Assembly (NCBI GenBank): GCA_034667545.1
Contig: JAXDJR010000073.1
Span: 1-64,000 of the forward strand
Direction of reading: 5' to 3'
From: DATAPE01 sp034667545
GTDB taxonomy: Bacteria; Actinomycetota; CADDZG01; WHSQ01
DNA length: 64,000 nucleotides
Of this stretch, positions 23,452 through 33,069 are shown one piece after another. The translations under genes were made by a program, and so were the position numbers. Positions within the stretch are counted from its first letter, which is position 1, and each line of letters starts with the position of its first letter. Under the pieces are notes generated by a model. The model saw only the letters and a list, made by a program, of their open reading frames with translations. It did no database searches and had not been told where the DNA came from.

Positions 23452-24939
23452 ATGTGGCAGGGGAGTGTTGTCAGCCGGACTGGGCCGCGCGCGCGGCTGG
23501 AAGCATTGTTGGGCCTGCCCACGCTTCGGCTCTGGGGTCCTGCCATGCTGGCGATCGCAGGAGCGCTGCTCCTCGGACCGTTAGTTACGGGCGTGCCCAT
23601 CATTCTGGTCCTTGGTGGCGTGGCCGCGTCGGTACTGGTGATAGCAGTGACTCTCTATCCGCCGCTTGCCGCCTTCTTCCTGCTGGCCCTGACGCCGCTG
23701 CTGGCGGGGATCGATAGAGGGAGTGTGATACCCGTTCTGCGCCCCAGTGAGGCGCTCGATCTGGTACTTGGAATCGGGCTTCTCGGCGCCGTATTGATAG
23801 GGACCTGCCCGAAGCGGGAGCTGTCGCCGGGAGCGATCCGAGTGAGTCATTCAATCTTCATCATGGCGGTTGTGAGCTCGGTGGTACCTCTCTTGTGGAT
23901 GGTGGCTCGAGGAATGACCATCACTCAAGACGACGTTCTATACGCGCTCACGATCTGGAAGTACTACGGGATCTATCTGCTGATACGAAGGAGCGTGGCC
24001 TCGGAAGGTGATATCCGGCGCTGTTTATGGATCTCGATGGTGGCCGGTGCCCTCGTTGGCATCATCGCGATCGTCCAGTCGTTGGGGCTGTTCGGTGTTT
24101 CGAATCTGCTGGCCACCTATTACAACAACTTTGGCAATACGGGTGCTCTTGATCTGGGCCGCGGCAGTTCGACCCTTGCTCTTCCCATCGCTGTCGCCGA
24201 TCTCATGATCTTCAATCTGGCGATCGCGGCCGGTTTGCTGCTGCGCGGTTCCAATCATCGAAAGGCTCTGTGGATCCTTGTGGGGATCCTCGTCGCCGGC
24301 ACTTTCGGGGCGGGTGAGTTCTCAGGAGTGTTGGGCCTCGCTTTTGGCGCCGTGACGATCGCTTTCCTCAGTGGGAGGGTTGCCCCCATACTGGCGTTGA
24401 CGCCCGTAGGGCTGGGTGCTGCAACTTTCCTAAGGTCCGTCATCCAGAAGCGCTTGATCGGGTTCAGCAATTCCGCGGGGTGGCCTATCAGCTGGGTCAC
24501 GCGCTTGGCCAATCTAAGGACGTATTTCTGGCCGCAGCTATCCTCCCATTACAACTTCATCCTTGGGCTGCGTCCTACCGCGAGGGTTCCAGTCGCCACG
24601 CAAGTCACCGGGTTCGTCTGGATCGAGAGTGGATACACCTGGCTACTCTGGGCCGGTGGCATCCCATTTCTCATCAGCTACCTATATTTCGTGTGGAACG
24701 GCGTGCGAACGATGAATGAGACGGTCCGCCGACACAACGACGCGATCGGCGCGGCAGCCACCGCAGCATTGGTTGGTTTGGTGGTGGTGGGGATACTTAT
24801 GATCCTGGATCCACACTTAACCTATAGAGGATCGGCCGATCTGCTCTTTGCGCTACTGGCCCTAGGGGCGTGGGGGCATGCATCAGTCACGAGCCACTCT
24901 GATGCACCTGCTGTTGGTCGCCAGCCGTCACAACCCTGA
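23452..24939 (+). CDS. O-antigen ligase/polymerase (Wzy-like) membrane protein
   Basis: 495 aa with about 11-12 membrane helices and a large extracytoplasmic loop in the second half (SSHYNFILGLRPTARVPVATQ...WIESGYTWLLWAGGIPFLISYLY), as in the O-antigen ligase/Wzy family. Its place between flippase and glycosyltransferase genes supports polymerisation of the repeat units. The following glycosyltransferase ORF begins inside its last 62 bp. Confidence 0.78.
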   Translation: MWQGSVVSRTGPRARLEALLGLPTLRLWGPAMLAIAGALLLGPLVTGVPIILVLGGVAASVLVIAVTLYPPLAAFFLLALTPLLAGIDRGSVIPVLRPSEALDLVLGIGLLGAVLIGTCPKRELSPGAIRVSHSIFIMAVVSSVVPLLWMVARGMTITQDDVLYALTIWKYYGIYLLIRRSVASEGDIRRCLWISMVAGALVGIIAIVQSLGLFGVSNLLATYYNNFGNTGALDLGRGSSTLALPIAVADLMIFNLAIAAGLLLRGSNHRKALWILVGILVAGTFGAGEFSGVLGLAFGAVTIAFLSGRVAPILALTPVGLGAATFLRSVIQKRLIGFSNSAGWPISWVTRLANLRTYFWPQLSSHYNFILGLRPTARVPVATQVTGFVWIESGYTWLLWAGGIPFLISYLYFVWNGVRTMNETVRRHNDAIGAAATAALVGLVVVGILMILDPHLTYRGSADLLFALLALGAWGHASVTSHSDAPAVGRQPSQP

Positions 24940-26119
24940 GGTGACGGCTTCTCGTCGTCGCCTTCGCATCCTGCTGATAGTCGAGAGCTTGCCCCTCGGC
25001 AGCGACCATCGTGTCAAGAAACAGGTGCAGTCCCTTCTGGATGAGGGCCACGAAGTGTGCGTCATCTGCAGACGCAGTTTTCGCAACGACCCCTATCGCA
25101 ACGTCCCCAACCTTCGCCTGCTCGAGCACCGTCCTCCTCCCGAGCTGCCGGGCAAGCTTGGCTTCTTCGTCGAGTATTCGTTGTCCTTCGTCATGGCGGC
25201 AGCGATGTCGCTTCTTGCATTCTTCCGATACAGGTTCGACGTGATCCAGGCATGTTGTCCGCCCGATATCTATTTCGCCCTCGCCATCCCCTTCAAGCTC
25301 GTCCGACGGAAGTTCGTAGTCGATCAACGTGACCTCTCACCTGAAGTGTTTCTTGATCGCTTCGGGGGCACCGACAGCTCCCTGCTGACGGCTCTGCGCA
25401 GACTCGAGCGCATGTCGTACCGATCGGCCGATCACATCATTTGTGTCAACGAGTCCCTGCGGCAGACCATCAAAGAGCGCGGAAGCAAGCGTGATGACCA
25501 GGTCTCGGTGGTGGGGAATGGACCGATGCTCGCCGCGTTACCGGCTTTGGCCCGAGGAGATGCGGCTGAAAAGCCATCTCTCATGTGCTGCTGGCTAGGC
25601 GTCATGGGACCCCAAGATCACGTGGACCTCGTCCTTCAGGTGGCGAACGAGCTCGTGCATCGTCGGGGAAGGCGAGATTGTCACTTCGTTCTGGTCGGAG
25701 CGGGAGAGTCCCTCGGCGACCTCGAACGCCTGAGCACGGCTCTCGATCTGGACGAGTGGGTCACATTCACGGGTTGGCTGGAGGACGAGACGGTGAACGA
25801 ATACCTGGCGAAGGCCGATCTTGGGATCGACACGAATCTGCAAGAGGAGGTCACTCCCGTGAAGGGGATGGAATATATGGCCTTTCAGGTTCCCTTCGTC
25901 GCATTCGACCTGCTCGAGACTAAGAGGATGGCGGAAGCCGCGGCCCTGTACGCACCTCCGGGAGACACAGATGCGTTAGCCGACCGGATCGCCGAGCTTC
26001 TCGATGACCCGGATCGCCGAACCTATATGGGAGCGGTCGGGCGGGCACGGGTGGAACAGTACCTTTCATGGGAACGTCAGCGCGAGAGTTACCTAGCCGT
26101 CTACCGAGGACTGCGTTGA
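24878..26119 (+). CDS. Glycosyltransferase family 4 protein
   Basis: 413 aa GT-B glycosyltransferase. The N-terminal acceptor domain begins RLRILLIVESLPLGSDHRVKKQV; the C-terminal nucleotide-sugar domain has FVLVGAGESLGDL, WVTFTGWLEDETVNEYLAKADLGI and a degenerate EX7E region (VTPVKGMEYMAFQVPFVAFD). It probably adds one sugar of the EPS repeat. ATG 24878 overlaps the polymerase gene; an internal ATG at 24902 is possible. Last gene of the second EPS operon. Confidence 0.88.
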   Translation: MHQSRATLMHLLLVASRHNPEVTASRRRLRILLIVESLPLGSDHRVKKQVQSLLDEGHEVCVICRRSFRNDPYRNVPNLRLLEHRPPPELPGKLGFFVEYSLSFVMAAAMSLLAFFRYRFDVIQACCPPDIYFALAIPFKLVRRKFVVDQRDLSPEVFLDRFGGTDSSLLTALRRLERMSYRSADHIICVNESLRQTIKERGSKRDDQVSVVGNGPMLAALPALARGDAAEKPSLMCCWLGVMGPQDHVDLVLQVANELVHRRGRRDCHFVLVGAGESLGDLERLSTALDLDEWVTFTGWLEDETVNEYLAKADLGIDTNLQEEVTPVKGMEYMAFQVPFVAFDLLETKRMAEAAALYAPPGDTDALADRIAELLDDPDRRTYMGAVGRARVEQYLSWERQRESYLAVYRGLR

Positions 26120-26179
26120 AGCCAGCTCTTACTTGGTGGCCCTGTTACTGAAAGTGGTAGTGCAGGCTATAACCTCCAG

Positions 26180-27721
26180 ATGAAGACGCTCTCGGCGCCT
26201 CGGGCCGGCCGCAAGGAGTGGATTGGTCTCGCCGTCCTCGCCTTACCGTGCTTGCTCGTCACGATGGACCTAGACGTGCTCTACCTGGCGGTCCCTTCTC
26301 TTAGCAAGGATCTGCTGCCCAGTAGCTCGCAACTTCTGTGGATCACCGACATCTATGGTTTTCTGATTGCCGGGTCTTTGATCACCATGGGCTCGCTCGG
26401 CGATCGCATCGGGCGACGCCGGCTTCTTTTGATCGGTGCTGCGGCTTTCAGCGCCGCGTCAGTCTTCGCTGCATTCTCAACAAGCGCAGCAATGCTGATC
26501 GCTGCACGAGCTCTTCTCGGTATCGCGGGAGCGACACTTTCACCCTCGACACTGTCTCTCATCCGCAACATGTTCCTCGACTCCCGCCAGCGCACCTTTG
26601 CCGTGGGCGTGTGGGCGTCCAGTTTTTCGGCCGGTGGAGCGATCGGCCCCCTTGTGGGCGGATTGTTGCTAGAGCACTTTTGGTGGGGCGCGGCATTCCT
26701 CGCTGGGGTGCCCATCATGGTTCTGTTGCTCGTGCTCGGACCGCTTTTGCTCCCAGAATTCAGAGATCCGGCCGCCGGCTTACCGGACTTGTTAAGCGCA
26801 GCCCTGTCCCTGGTCGCCGTATTGGCAGTCATCTACGGAGTCAAGCAGATCGCGGAGGGCAACATCGATCCAGCATCCACGCTCTCGATCGTCGCCGGAA
26901 TCATCGGCGGCGTCATCTTCGTCCGTCGTCAGGGCGAGTTAGCGGACCCACTGATCGATCCACGATTATTCCGCGTCCCGGCGTTCGGCGCGTCTCTGGC
27001 AACGAACCTAGTGGCCTTGTTTGCAGCATACGGAGCGTTCCTCTTCATCGCGCAGTACCTGCAGCTCGTCCTCGGGTTGTCGCCGCTGCGGGCGGGGTTG
27101 TGGACGGTGCCGTCCTCGGGGGCCCTCATCCTCGGTTCCATGTTGTCGCCGGGTCTCGTGCGCCGGATCCGCCCCGGTTTCGTGATAGCGGGCGGCCTGC
27201 TGCTATCGGCTGTTGGGCTCGGGGTACTCGCCCTTGTCAACACGACTTCGGACCTGACAACTCTCGTGATCGCATCGCTGATCTTGTTCTTTGGGATAGC
27301 TCCCGCATTCACCTTGGCGACCGACCTGATCGTGGGAACAGCACCAGCGGAGCGGGCCGGCGCGGCGTCGGCGATATCTGAAACCAGTGCGGAACTGGGC
27401 GGGGCGCTCGGCATCGCGATCCTTGGAAGCATCGGAGCCGCCGTTTACCGCAGGGCACTGGCTGTTGCGATCCCATCGAGCATCCCCTCACGGATCTCGG
27501 GGGCGGCCCGGGGCACTCTCGGCGGCGCGTTGTCATTGGCCGGACGACTACCCCACGAACTGGGCGCAAGGTTGCTGGCAGCGGCGCGAGCTTCTTTCAT
27601 CCGCGGGCTGCAGGTGACGTCGGTCGTCGCCGCGGGTGCCACGATCGCCATCGCGATCCTGACCGCGGTAGTGCTTCGGGATGTACGGACAGCCTCAGAC
27701 GGCGACGCGGAGGATGCGTAG
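26180..27721 (+). CDS. MFS drug transporter, DHA2 (EmrB/QacA) type
   Basis: 513 aa with 14 predicted helices. Family motifs: MDLDVLYLAVPSLSKDL in helix 1, GSLGDRIGRRRLLLIGAAAFSAASV (motif A), ARALLGIAGATLSPSTLSLI, and motif C SFSAGGAIGPLVGGLLLEHF. It lies 60 bp after the EPS glycosyltransferase gene on the same strand. It could be cotranscribed, but it resembles drug exporters rather than polysaccharide exporters. Confidence 0.9.
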   Translation: MKTLSAPRAGRKEWIGLAVLALPCLLVTMDLDVLYLAVPSLSKDLLPSSSQLLWITDIYGFLIAGSLITMGSLGDRIGRRRLLLIGAAAFSAASVFAAFSTSAAMLIAARALLGIAGATLSPSTLSLIRNMFLDSRQRTFAVGVWASSFSAGGAIGPLVGGLLLEHFWWGAAFLAGVPIMVLLLVLGPLLLPEFRDPAAGLPDLLSAALSLVAVLAVIYGVKQIAEGNIDPASTLSIVAGIIGGVIFVRRQGELADPLIDPRLFRVPAFGASLATNLVALFAAYGAFLFIAQYLQLVLGLSPLRAGLWTVPSSGALILGSMLSPGLVRRIRPGFVIAGGLLLSAVGLGVLALVNTTSDLTTLVIASLILFFGIAPAFTLATDLIVGTAPAERAGAASAISETSAELGGALGIAILGSIGAAVYRRALAVAIPSSIPSRISGAARGTLGGALSLAGRLPHELGARLLAAARASFIRGLQVTSVVAAGATIAIAILTAVVLRDVRTASDGDAEDA

Positions 27722-27742
27722 GCCTCCAGAGTCTGCGTGAAG

Positions 27743-27994
27743 CTAGATGCCCTCTTTGACCTCGTGGATCTCGTCTGCAACCAGCCCGTGGGCGTCGCGG
27801 TGGACGATGTTGGCGGATTCGGCATCCGGCGCGTCGACCAGGCAGAAGATCTTTCCGGCCGCTTCGTCGACCCAGTACTTGAGGTAATGAACGCCATGTT
27901 CCCCTTGGATCTCGAGGTCGGCCTGGTGGGCTTTGGCCACGTCATCGACCCCGACACCTCCCTCGATGTTGTGCACGTCCATGTAGAGAGGCAT
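27743..27994 (-). CDS. DUF4242 family small protein
   Basis: An 83-aa protein beginning MPLYMDVHNIEGGVGVDDVAKAH, a ferredoxin-like-fold family (DUF4242) that includes a nickel-binding Streptomyces protein. HYLKYWVDEAAGKIFCLVDAPDAESA is the conserved second half. ATG 27994 has GGGAG 7 nt upstream; the open frame continues upstream to 28303 but without homology. Metal binding here is only inferred from the family. Confidence 0.82.
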   Translation of the reverse strand: MPLYMDVHNIEGGVGVDDVAKAHQADLEIQGEHGVHYLKYWVDEAAGKIFCLVDAPDAESANIVHRDAHGLVADEIHEVKEGI

Positions 27995-28115
27995 GTAGAA
28001 ACTCCCTTCTATCGGAGGTCGACGCATACTTATGCGGCGGCCCATTGATCTGCTCTTTTTCCCTTCTATCGGATTGCTGGGAGCAATGCAACCCCAACCG
28101 AAGTTGCCCAGTGGA

Positions 28116-29513
28116 TCAGGTCGAGTGCGCGACCCGCAGGACGGCAGCAGCTGAAGCTTCGACGTCTTGTTTCGTAGTCGACCAGTTTGAAACGGAGATG
28201 CGCATCGCCGCCATGTCTTGCCAGGTTGTGCCGGACATCCAGCAGGTTCCTTCTTCCTGGACTCCTCTGACCACTGCTCTCGTCTTGCCATCGTGATCGC
28301 CATTGTCGGCTAGGAAACGCACGAGCACCTGATTCAGGACTACATCGTTCAGTACGTCGACTCCTGCATCCTCTGCAAGGAGCTGGGCGAAATGCTGGGC
28401 GAGGTCGCAGCACCGATCGACCATCTCTGTTACGCCTGCGCGTCCGAGACTTGCGATAGCCGCATAGACCGGGAAGCTACGTGCACGGCGGGAGAACTCG
28501 GGATTCCAGTCCATCGAATCCCGCTCACTTCCCTCGGCATGGATCAGGTAGCTCGCGTGGACGCTCATCGCAGCTCGATGAGACTCTGGATGAGCGCAAA
28601 ATGCGAGTCCCGAGTCATATGGGACGTTCAACCACTTGTGCGCATCGGTAGCCCACGAGTCGGCGAGTTCGATGCCTTCAACGAGATGTTGTCGGGTCGG
28701 ACTTACTGCTGCCCACAAACCGAATGCTCCATCCACATGCACCCACGCGCTACCTTCATGAGCGAGCGCACAGACCTTAGCCAAAGAGTCACACGCCCCG
28801 GAGTTCACGTTGCCTGCCTGAGCGCACACGATCGTGGGGCCCTCGGAAGCTTCCAGAGCCCGCCGTAGCTCGTCCTCGATCATCCGGCCATGATCGTCGG
28901 ATGCCACGGGGATGATGGAGTCCGTGCCTATGCCCAAGTAGCGAAGCGATCGGTCGATGGTGTCATGACGTGTCGCGTTGGCAAGTACCCGGACTGAGGG
29001 CGCGCCGTGCAAGCCCTTTCGCTGTACGTCCCAGCCGATCGCGCCGAGTACGTGATGACGTGCGGCTGCCAGGCAGGTGAAGTTGGCCATCTGACCACCG
29101 GTGACGAAGCCGAAAGACGAACCAGGCGGCAATCCGAGCAGCTCTTTGAGCCACCTGCCCGCCACCTCTTCCGCGACGGCTGCCGCCGGTGAGGCGACGT
29201 AAAGGCCGGCGTTCTGGTCCCAGACCGAGGTCAGCCAATCTGCTGCCACGGTCGCAGGCATCGATCCGCCGATGACAAAGCCGAAGAAGCGGCCGGAAGG
29301 CGTCGCCAGAAGACCTGGTTCGGCAGCTACGGTCAGCTCTTTGATGAGCATGCCGGCCTCCATCCCATCCTCTGGCAGTGGCTTGTCCAACGCGTCTCGC
29401 ATCTCTTCGAGTGTGGCCGAAGGCCGTACTGGCCTTTGTGGAAGCTCCTGCAGGAAGCCGTTGGCGTAAGAGGCAACCTCTTCGAAGAGGGTTTGTGCCT
29501 GCGGATCAGCCAT
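28116..29513 (-). CDS. PLP-dependent decarboxylase/aminotransferase family protein
   Basis: 465 aa group II decarboxylase-like PLP enzyme. The PLP lysine is in SWATDAHKWLNVPYDSG; the ring-stacking histidine region is NATRHDTIDRSLRYLG, and VHVDGAFGLWAAVSP carries the PLP aspartate. FGFVTGGQMANFTCLAAAR is the phosphate-binding loop. The substrate (aromatic amino acid, glutamate or another) is not clear. The gene stands alone between unrelated neighbours. Confidence 0.87.
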   Translation of the reverse strand: MADPQAQTLFEEVASYANGFLQELPQRPVRPSATLEEMRDALDKPLPEDGMEAGMLIKELTVAAEPGLLATPSGRFFGFVIGGSMPATVAADWLTSVWDQNAGLYVASPAAAVAEEVAGRWLKELLGLPPGSSFGFVTGGQMANFTCLAAARHHVLGAIGWDVQRKGLHGAPSVRVLANATRHDTIDRSLRYLGIGTDSIIPVASDDHGRMIEDELRRALEASEGPTIVCAQAGNVNSGACDSLAKVCALAHEGSAWVHVDGAFGLWAAVSPTRQHLVEGIELADSWATDAHKWLNVPYDSGLAFCAHPESHRAAMSVHASYLIHAEGSERDSMDWNPEFSRRARSFPVYAAIASLGRAGVTEMVDRCCDLAQHFAQLLAEDAGVDVLNDVVLNQVLVRFLADNGDHDGKTRAVVRGVQEEGTCWMSGTTWQDMAAMRISVSNWSTTKQDVEASAAAVLRVAHST

Positions 29514-29682
29514 GGCCGCATCTTCTCATCCCCCATCACCGGAACAAGCTGAGGTCATCCTCGGTTTCAGTCCCTGATTCTGCTTTCCCGAGCGCGGCAG
29601 AGAAGGGCAGCATCTTTGGCTGGAGAAGGTCGGGCCGGTAGGGATTTCCCGCCGGTTGGAGACGAGTAGATCGAGGTGAAGC

Positions 29683-30630
29683 ATGAGGGCATACGCGACA
29701 GAAGCTTTCGGCGAGGCCGGCACGGTTCGTGACCTCCCCGTGCGCGAACCGGGACCTGGGGAGGTCCGGATCCGCGTGGAAGCTACAGGAACGAACCCCG
29801 TCGATAACGCCATCCTTCAGGGATACCTGAAGGACATGTTGGAGCATCGCTTTCCACTTGTGCCGGGGATCGATGCATCAGGAACCATCGATGCCGTCGG
29901 AACGGATGTCACGGAGTGGAGCGTCGGCGACTCCGTCTTTGGAGCGTCCGGAAAGCCTTACTTCGGTGAGGGTACCTATGCGGAGTACACAACGATGTCG
30001 AGCGGGTCAATCGCCTCCAAGCCTGACGGAGTTCCGCATGAGAGCGCAGCGGCCATCCCGACGGCCGGTGTTACTGCTCTCATGCTGTTAAACGCATTGG
30101 AGCCGGTGGAAGGACAGGTCATTCTTGCGATCGGTACCACGGGTGGCGTTGGAAGCTACTTCGTTCAACTTGCTGCGCAGCGCGGAGCCCGCGTCATCGG
30201 TGTCTCCCGGGCGGAGAATGCCGACTATGTGCGTTCGCTCGGAGCAGAAGACGTGATCGACTACAGCGCCGAGGACGTAGGCGAGGCGATAGCAAACCGG
30301 TTTGCGGAGGGGATCGACGCGATAGCTGACATGGTCGGGGACAAGGAGGAATTGGCAAGCGCCTTGGCGCACCTCAATGCGGGGGGCCGCGTTGCTTCGT
30401 GCGTGGGGACGGTAGATGAGATGGACTTATCGGCACGCGAGGTCACCGGGCAGAACGTCATGGCAGTCGTTACGAACGAGCGGCTCGATCATCTCGTGAC
30501 GGCACGTTCAGAGGGGCGATTGCGCGATCCCGACATCGAGACGCTGCCGCTGGACCAGGCTGTCGAGGCGCTCGCGCGCCTTACCTCCAGGCACGTGCGA
30601 GGCAAATTGGTGCTTACGCCGAACGGTTAG
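29683..30630 (+). CDS. Zinc-independent MDR family NADP-binding oxidoreductase (quinone reductase-like)
   Basis: 315 aa medium-chain dehydrogenase/reductase. The N-terminal GroES-like domain has PGPGEVRIRVEATGTNPVD and PLVPGIDASGTID; the Rossmann motif is AIGTTGGVGSYFVQLAAQRGARVIGV. No zinc-binding cysteines are seen, so it is the quinone oxidoreductase/zeta-crystallin type. GAGGTGA precedes the ATG. Substrate unknown. Confidence 0.88.
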   Translation: MRAYATEAFGEAGTVRDLPVREPGPGEVRIRVEATGTNPVDNAILQGYLKDMLEHRFPLVPGIDASGTIDAVGTDVTEWSVGDSVFGASGKPYFGEGTYAEYTTMSSGSIASKPDGVPHESAAAIPTAGVTALMLLNALEPVEGQVILAIGTTGGVGSYFVQLAAQRGARVIGVSRAENADYVRSLGAEDVIDYSAEDVGEAIANRFAEGIDAIADMVGDKEELASALAHLNAGGRVASCVGTVDEMDLSAREVTGQNVMAVVTNERLDHLVTARSEGRLRDPDIETLPLDQAVEALARLTSRHVRGKLVLTPNG

Positions 30631-30683
30631 GCGCGGCGCTGCGGATCTCGGATGCGGGTGTGCAACCGGGTGCAACTGGGCCT

Positions 30684-31736
30684 CTACTGCGGGCAGCCTT
30701 TGACCGGATCACACTGATACTGACCCGTGTGGGGGCCGAAGCTTGCCTGAAGCCACGTGTGGTTGGCGAGCTCGGTTCTTACCCGGCTCGCGTATTCGTC
30801 GGCGGCTGAGTCGTGCCATGTTCCGGAGAACCAGATACCCACGCAGCCCCAGAGGTCACCCGCAGTGAAGTGGGCGGTGCCCTGCCAGCCGTTGTAGCAG
30901 CCCCTGATCTCTGCGGCGTAATAGTCGGCCGCGAATGCTGTCGAGTCGCGGCTGAACGGAAAGGCTCCGTTCTGATTGCCGGCCCAGTTGAATCCCCATG
31001 AAGGACTCCACCACGACATGATCCCGAGGATCGAGAACGTCTTGGGACACATACCCGCTTGTGGTTTGTAGGGAGAAGGACCGACCGTGGACCGAGTCTC
31101 GGTTTGGTAGTCGTGCCCGAACTTCGCTAGGCCGTCGCAATAAATTTGCGACGGCTTGTCGGGGGCCGGGAATGCATCCCCGCAGCCGCGATTCCAATAG
31201 CAGGAGCCGTCGGCGAAGTGCAGACCTTGAAACCAGGTTGATTCTCGCACCGCTACGGCGCGCAGCAGGTTGTCGGGCAATCCCCACTTACACGCTGCCC
31301 ACTGGAGTATCTCGTCGGTGGTTCCGGTGAACTGGCCCCCGACGCGAGGCAGCAGCCATGAATCCCATGGGGACTTGTAGGTACCGTCCGAGGTTCGAGG
31401 CCGCGATTTCAGTGAGTTGTGAACGGCCGTTGCATCAGGTTTGCTGTGGTTCTGGGTGTAATTCTCGGGTCGCGGCTCCCAAGTTGAGCGGTGCACGCGC
31501 AGCGCGCAGGTAGAACCGCTCGGCAAACTCCTAGAGGCGACTCCCTGAACCAGACTGAAATACCCGGCTGCTACTGGCGCGGAGGAGGTCGATACCGGCG
31601 GGCGGCAGGACGGCTGAGGGGTGCACGGTGGCGTCGCAGACGAAAGCACCTTTTCCGTGGCGGTTTGACACATCGTCAGACTAGAAAGTGCAAAGAGAGC
31701 GATGAGGATGTGTGCAGACAATCTCAATCTGCGCAC
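30684..31736 (-). CDS. Secreted cysteine-rich protein, paralogue 1 (lysozyme-like candidate)
   Basis: 350 aa. An N-terminal signal peptide ends near LTMC (imperfect lipobox). After a short Pro/Ser/Thr linker comes a domain of about 290 residues with about ten cysteines. Key segments are VHRSTWEPRPEN, WAACKWGLPDNLLRAVAVREST, CYWNRGCGD, PFSRDSTAFAADYY and LWGCVGIWFSGTWHDSA. The helix ending VAVRESTWFQG resembles the glutamate-bearing helix of lytic transglycosylases, so a cell-wall hydrolase role is possible but unproven. Start is GTG with GGAG 5 nt upstream. It is closely similar over the whole domain to the gene at 33070; a methyltransferase gene lies between them. Confidence 0.75.
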   Translation of the reverse strand: MRRLRLSAHILIALFALSSLTMCQTATEKVLSSATPPCTPQPSCRPPVSTSSAPVAAGYFSLVQGVASRSLPSGSTCALRVHRSTWEPRPENYTQNHSKPDATAVHNSLKSRPRTSDGTYKSPWDSWLLPRVGGQFTGTTDEILQWAACKWGLPDNLLRAVAVRESTWFQGLHFADGSCYWNRGCGDAFPAPDKPSQIYCDGLAKFGHDYQTETRSTVGPSPYKPQAGMCPKTFSILGIMSWWSPSWGFNWAGNQNGAFPFSRDSTAFAADYYAAEIRGCYNGWQGTAHFTAGDLWGCVGIWFSGTWHDSAADEYASRVRTELANHTWLQASFGPHTGQYQCDPVKGCPQ

Positions 31737-31867
31737 CGGCTCTCCTTCGGCTATCGAAAGGGCCCCCGCCAGAGGTGCCCCCCTTCCTAATCGACAGAAA
31801 GCAGCGGCGACTGAGCCCCGGCGACGCGTTCTTGCCTCAATGGTCTAGGGAGCGATCGACGCCCGGG

Positions 31868-32707
31868 CTAGGACGCAGAGGCGGTGATCGTTACGCCCGG
31901 GAGCGTGATACCGGTGTCGGTCCGGAACGTCTCTACCTTTTTCTTCAGTGCGTTGCGCAGCGTCTCGAGCTCGTCGGCCGGCAGCTCCTTAACGAGGGCG
32001 GCGATGGGGCCGGCGACCTGCGTCATGAAGTCCCACGCCTCGTCGGAAGAGTCGTGTCTCCAATCCACCGCCATCTCCTCGATCGCGACATCGGTGAAGC
32101 CGCTATCTCTAAGCATTGTCTCAACCGTACCGGGCTGAGCCATCGAGAAGATTCCGCCAGGCCCGAACGGGTCGCCGGCCGTTTCGTATCCCAGCTCCCT
32201 CATCGTCATTCCGGTGATCGTGACCCACGGGTTCTTCTCTGGCCCCGCCCATACAGACAGGGCGAGGCGACGACCCTCCTTCAGAACTCGCCTGCATTCC
32301 TCGAGAGCAGAGTGCGGCTCAAGCATCAACATGAAGCCCCACCGACAGATGATGCCGTCGACGCTGTCGTCACCGAGGTCCATCTTCTCGGCATTGAGGG
32401 TGCGCGTCTCGACCTGCTGAAGCCCAAGCTCGGCAGCTCGTCGGCGCGCGATCTCCACCATCTGGGGAGCGAAGTCGGTCTCGATCACCCTGCCGGATGG
32501 GCCAACGCGCGCCGCGGCAAGGAAGCCGTTATCTCCAGGGCCTCCGGCTAGATCCAGGATGACGTCGCCCTGGTGAGGACGCATGTTCTCGACCAGCCAC
32601 TCGGAGACATGGCCGGTGCTCTTCAACATGTAGTCCCGAGTGCGCTCCCATCCTGGCGCCATCTGGTCCCAGAGTGCGCGACTTTTCTCGTGAGCATCAT
32701 TCGCCAT
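31868..32707 (-). CDS. SAM-dependent class I methyltransferase
   Basis: 279 aa. Motif I is VILDLAGGPGDNGFLAA, followed by GRVIETDFAPQMVEIARRRA, and VDGIICRWGFMLMLEPHSALEECRRVLKEGRRLALSVW is the Methyltransf_11/UbiE-type core. The start at 32707 (MANDAHEKSRALWDQMAPGW) is where homology begins; the frame runs on to 33058 without meaning. No ribosome site is seen, but TATCAT lies 6 nt before the ATG, so a leaderless mRNA is possible. Substrate unknown. Confidence 0.87.
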   Translation of the reverse strand: MANDAHEKSRALWDQMAPGWERTRDYMLKSTGHVSEWLVENMRPHQGDVILDLAGGPGDNGFLAAARVGPSGRVIETDFAPQMVEIARRRAAELGLQQVETRTLNAEKMDLGDDSVDGIICRWGFMLMLEPHSALEECRRVLKEGRRLALSVWAGPEKNPWVTITGMTMRELGYETAGDPFGPGGIFSMAQPGTVETMLRDSGFTDVAIEEMAVDWRHDSSDEAWDFMTQVAGPIAALVKELPADELETLRNALKKKVETFRTDTGITLPGVTITASAS

Positions 32708-33069
32708 GCACCGATGATAGATGTCTGATCCGTCGCTGGAGTTGATTTCGAGTGAGCCTGTGACTCCTAGGCGCCAGCTCGCCCTTCGTCTGGCGATGGA
32801 AAAATGGAAGGCAGCATCGGGGCCTTCACAACGGAAGGGCGCAAGAATTGTCCCAAGCCGTTGGTCCCCGACGTTGCCTCTGGGCCATCTTCGCTGAGGT
32901 GACAAAGATTTCCCATACGTAGCTGTGCGTATGACGAACGTCGGTGCGTGAAGTCTCGCAAATCTCCATTTGCGCTCAACCTCACGAGACGATGCCGACG
33001 ACGTCGCCCTGAAACGGCTCAGGTCGGGAGGAATCGGATGCCAGAGACTCCAACCCACGCATATGGCTT
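32708..33069. other. Intergenic region between methyltransferase and secreted paralogue 2
   Basis: 362 bp containing the presumed leftward promoter of the methyltransferase gene and the 3' flank of the secreted-protein gene. I see no gene, RNA or repeat in it. Confidence 0.5.

Noticed and set aside
32708..33058. N-terminal extension of the methyltransferase
   Set aside because: The added 117 residues have no family match and the conserved domain starts at 32707.
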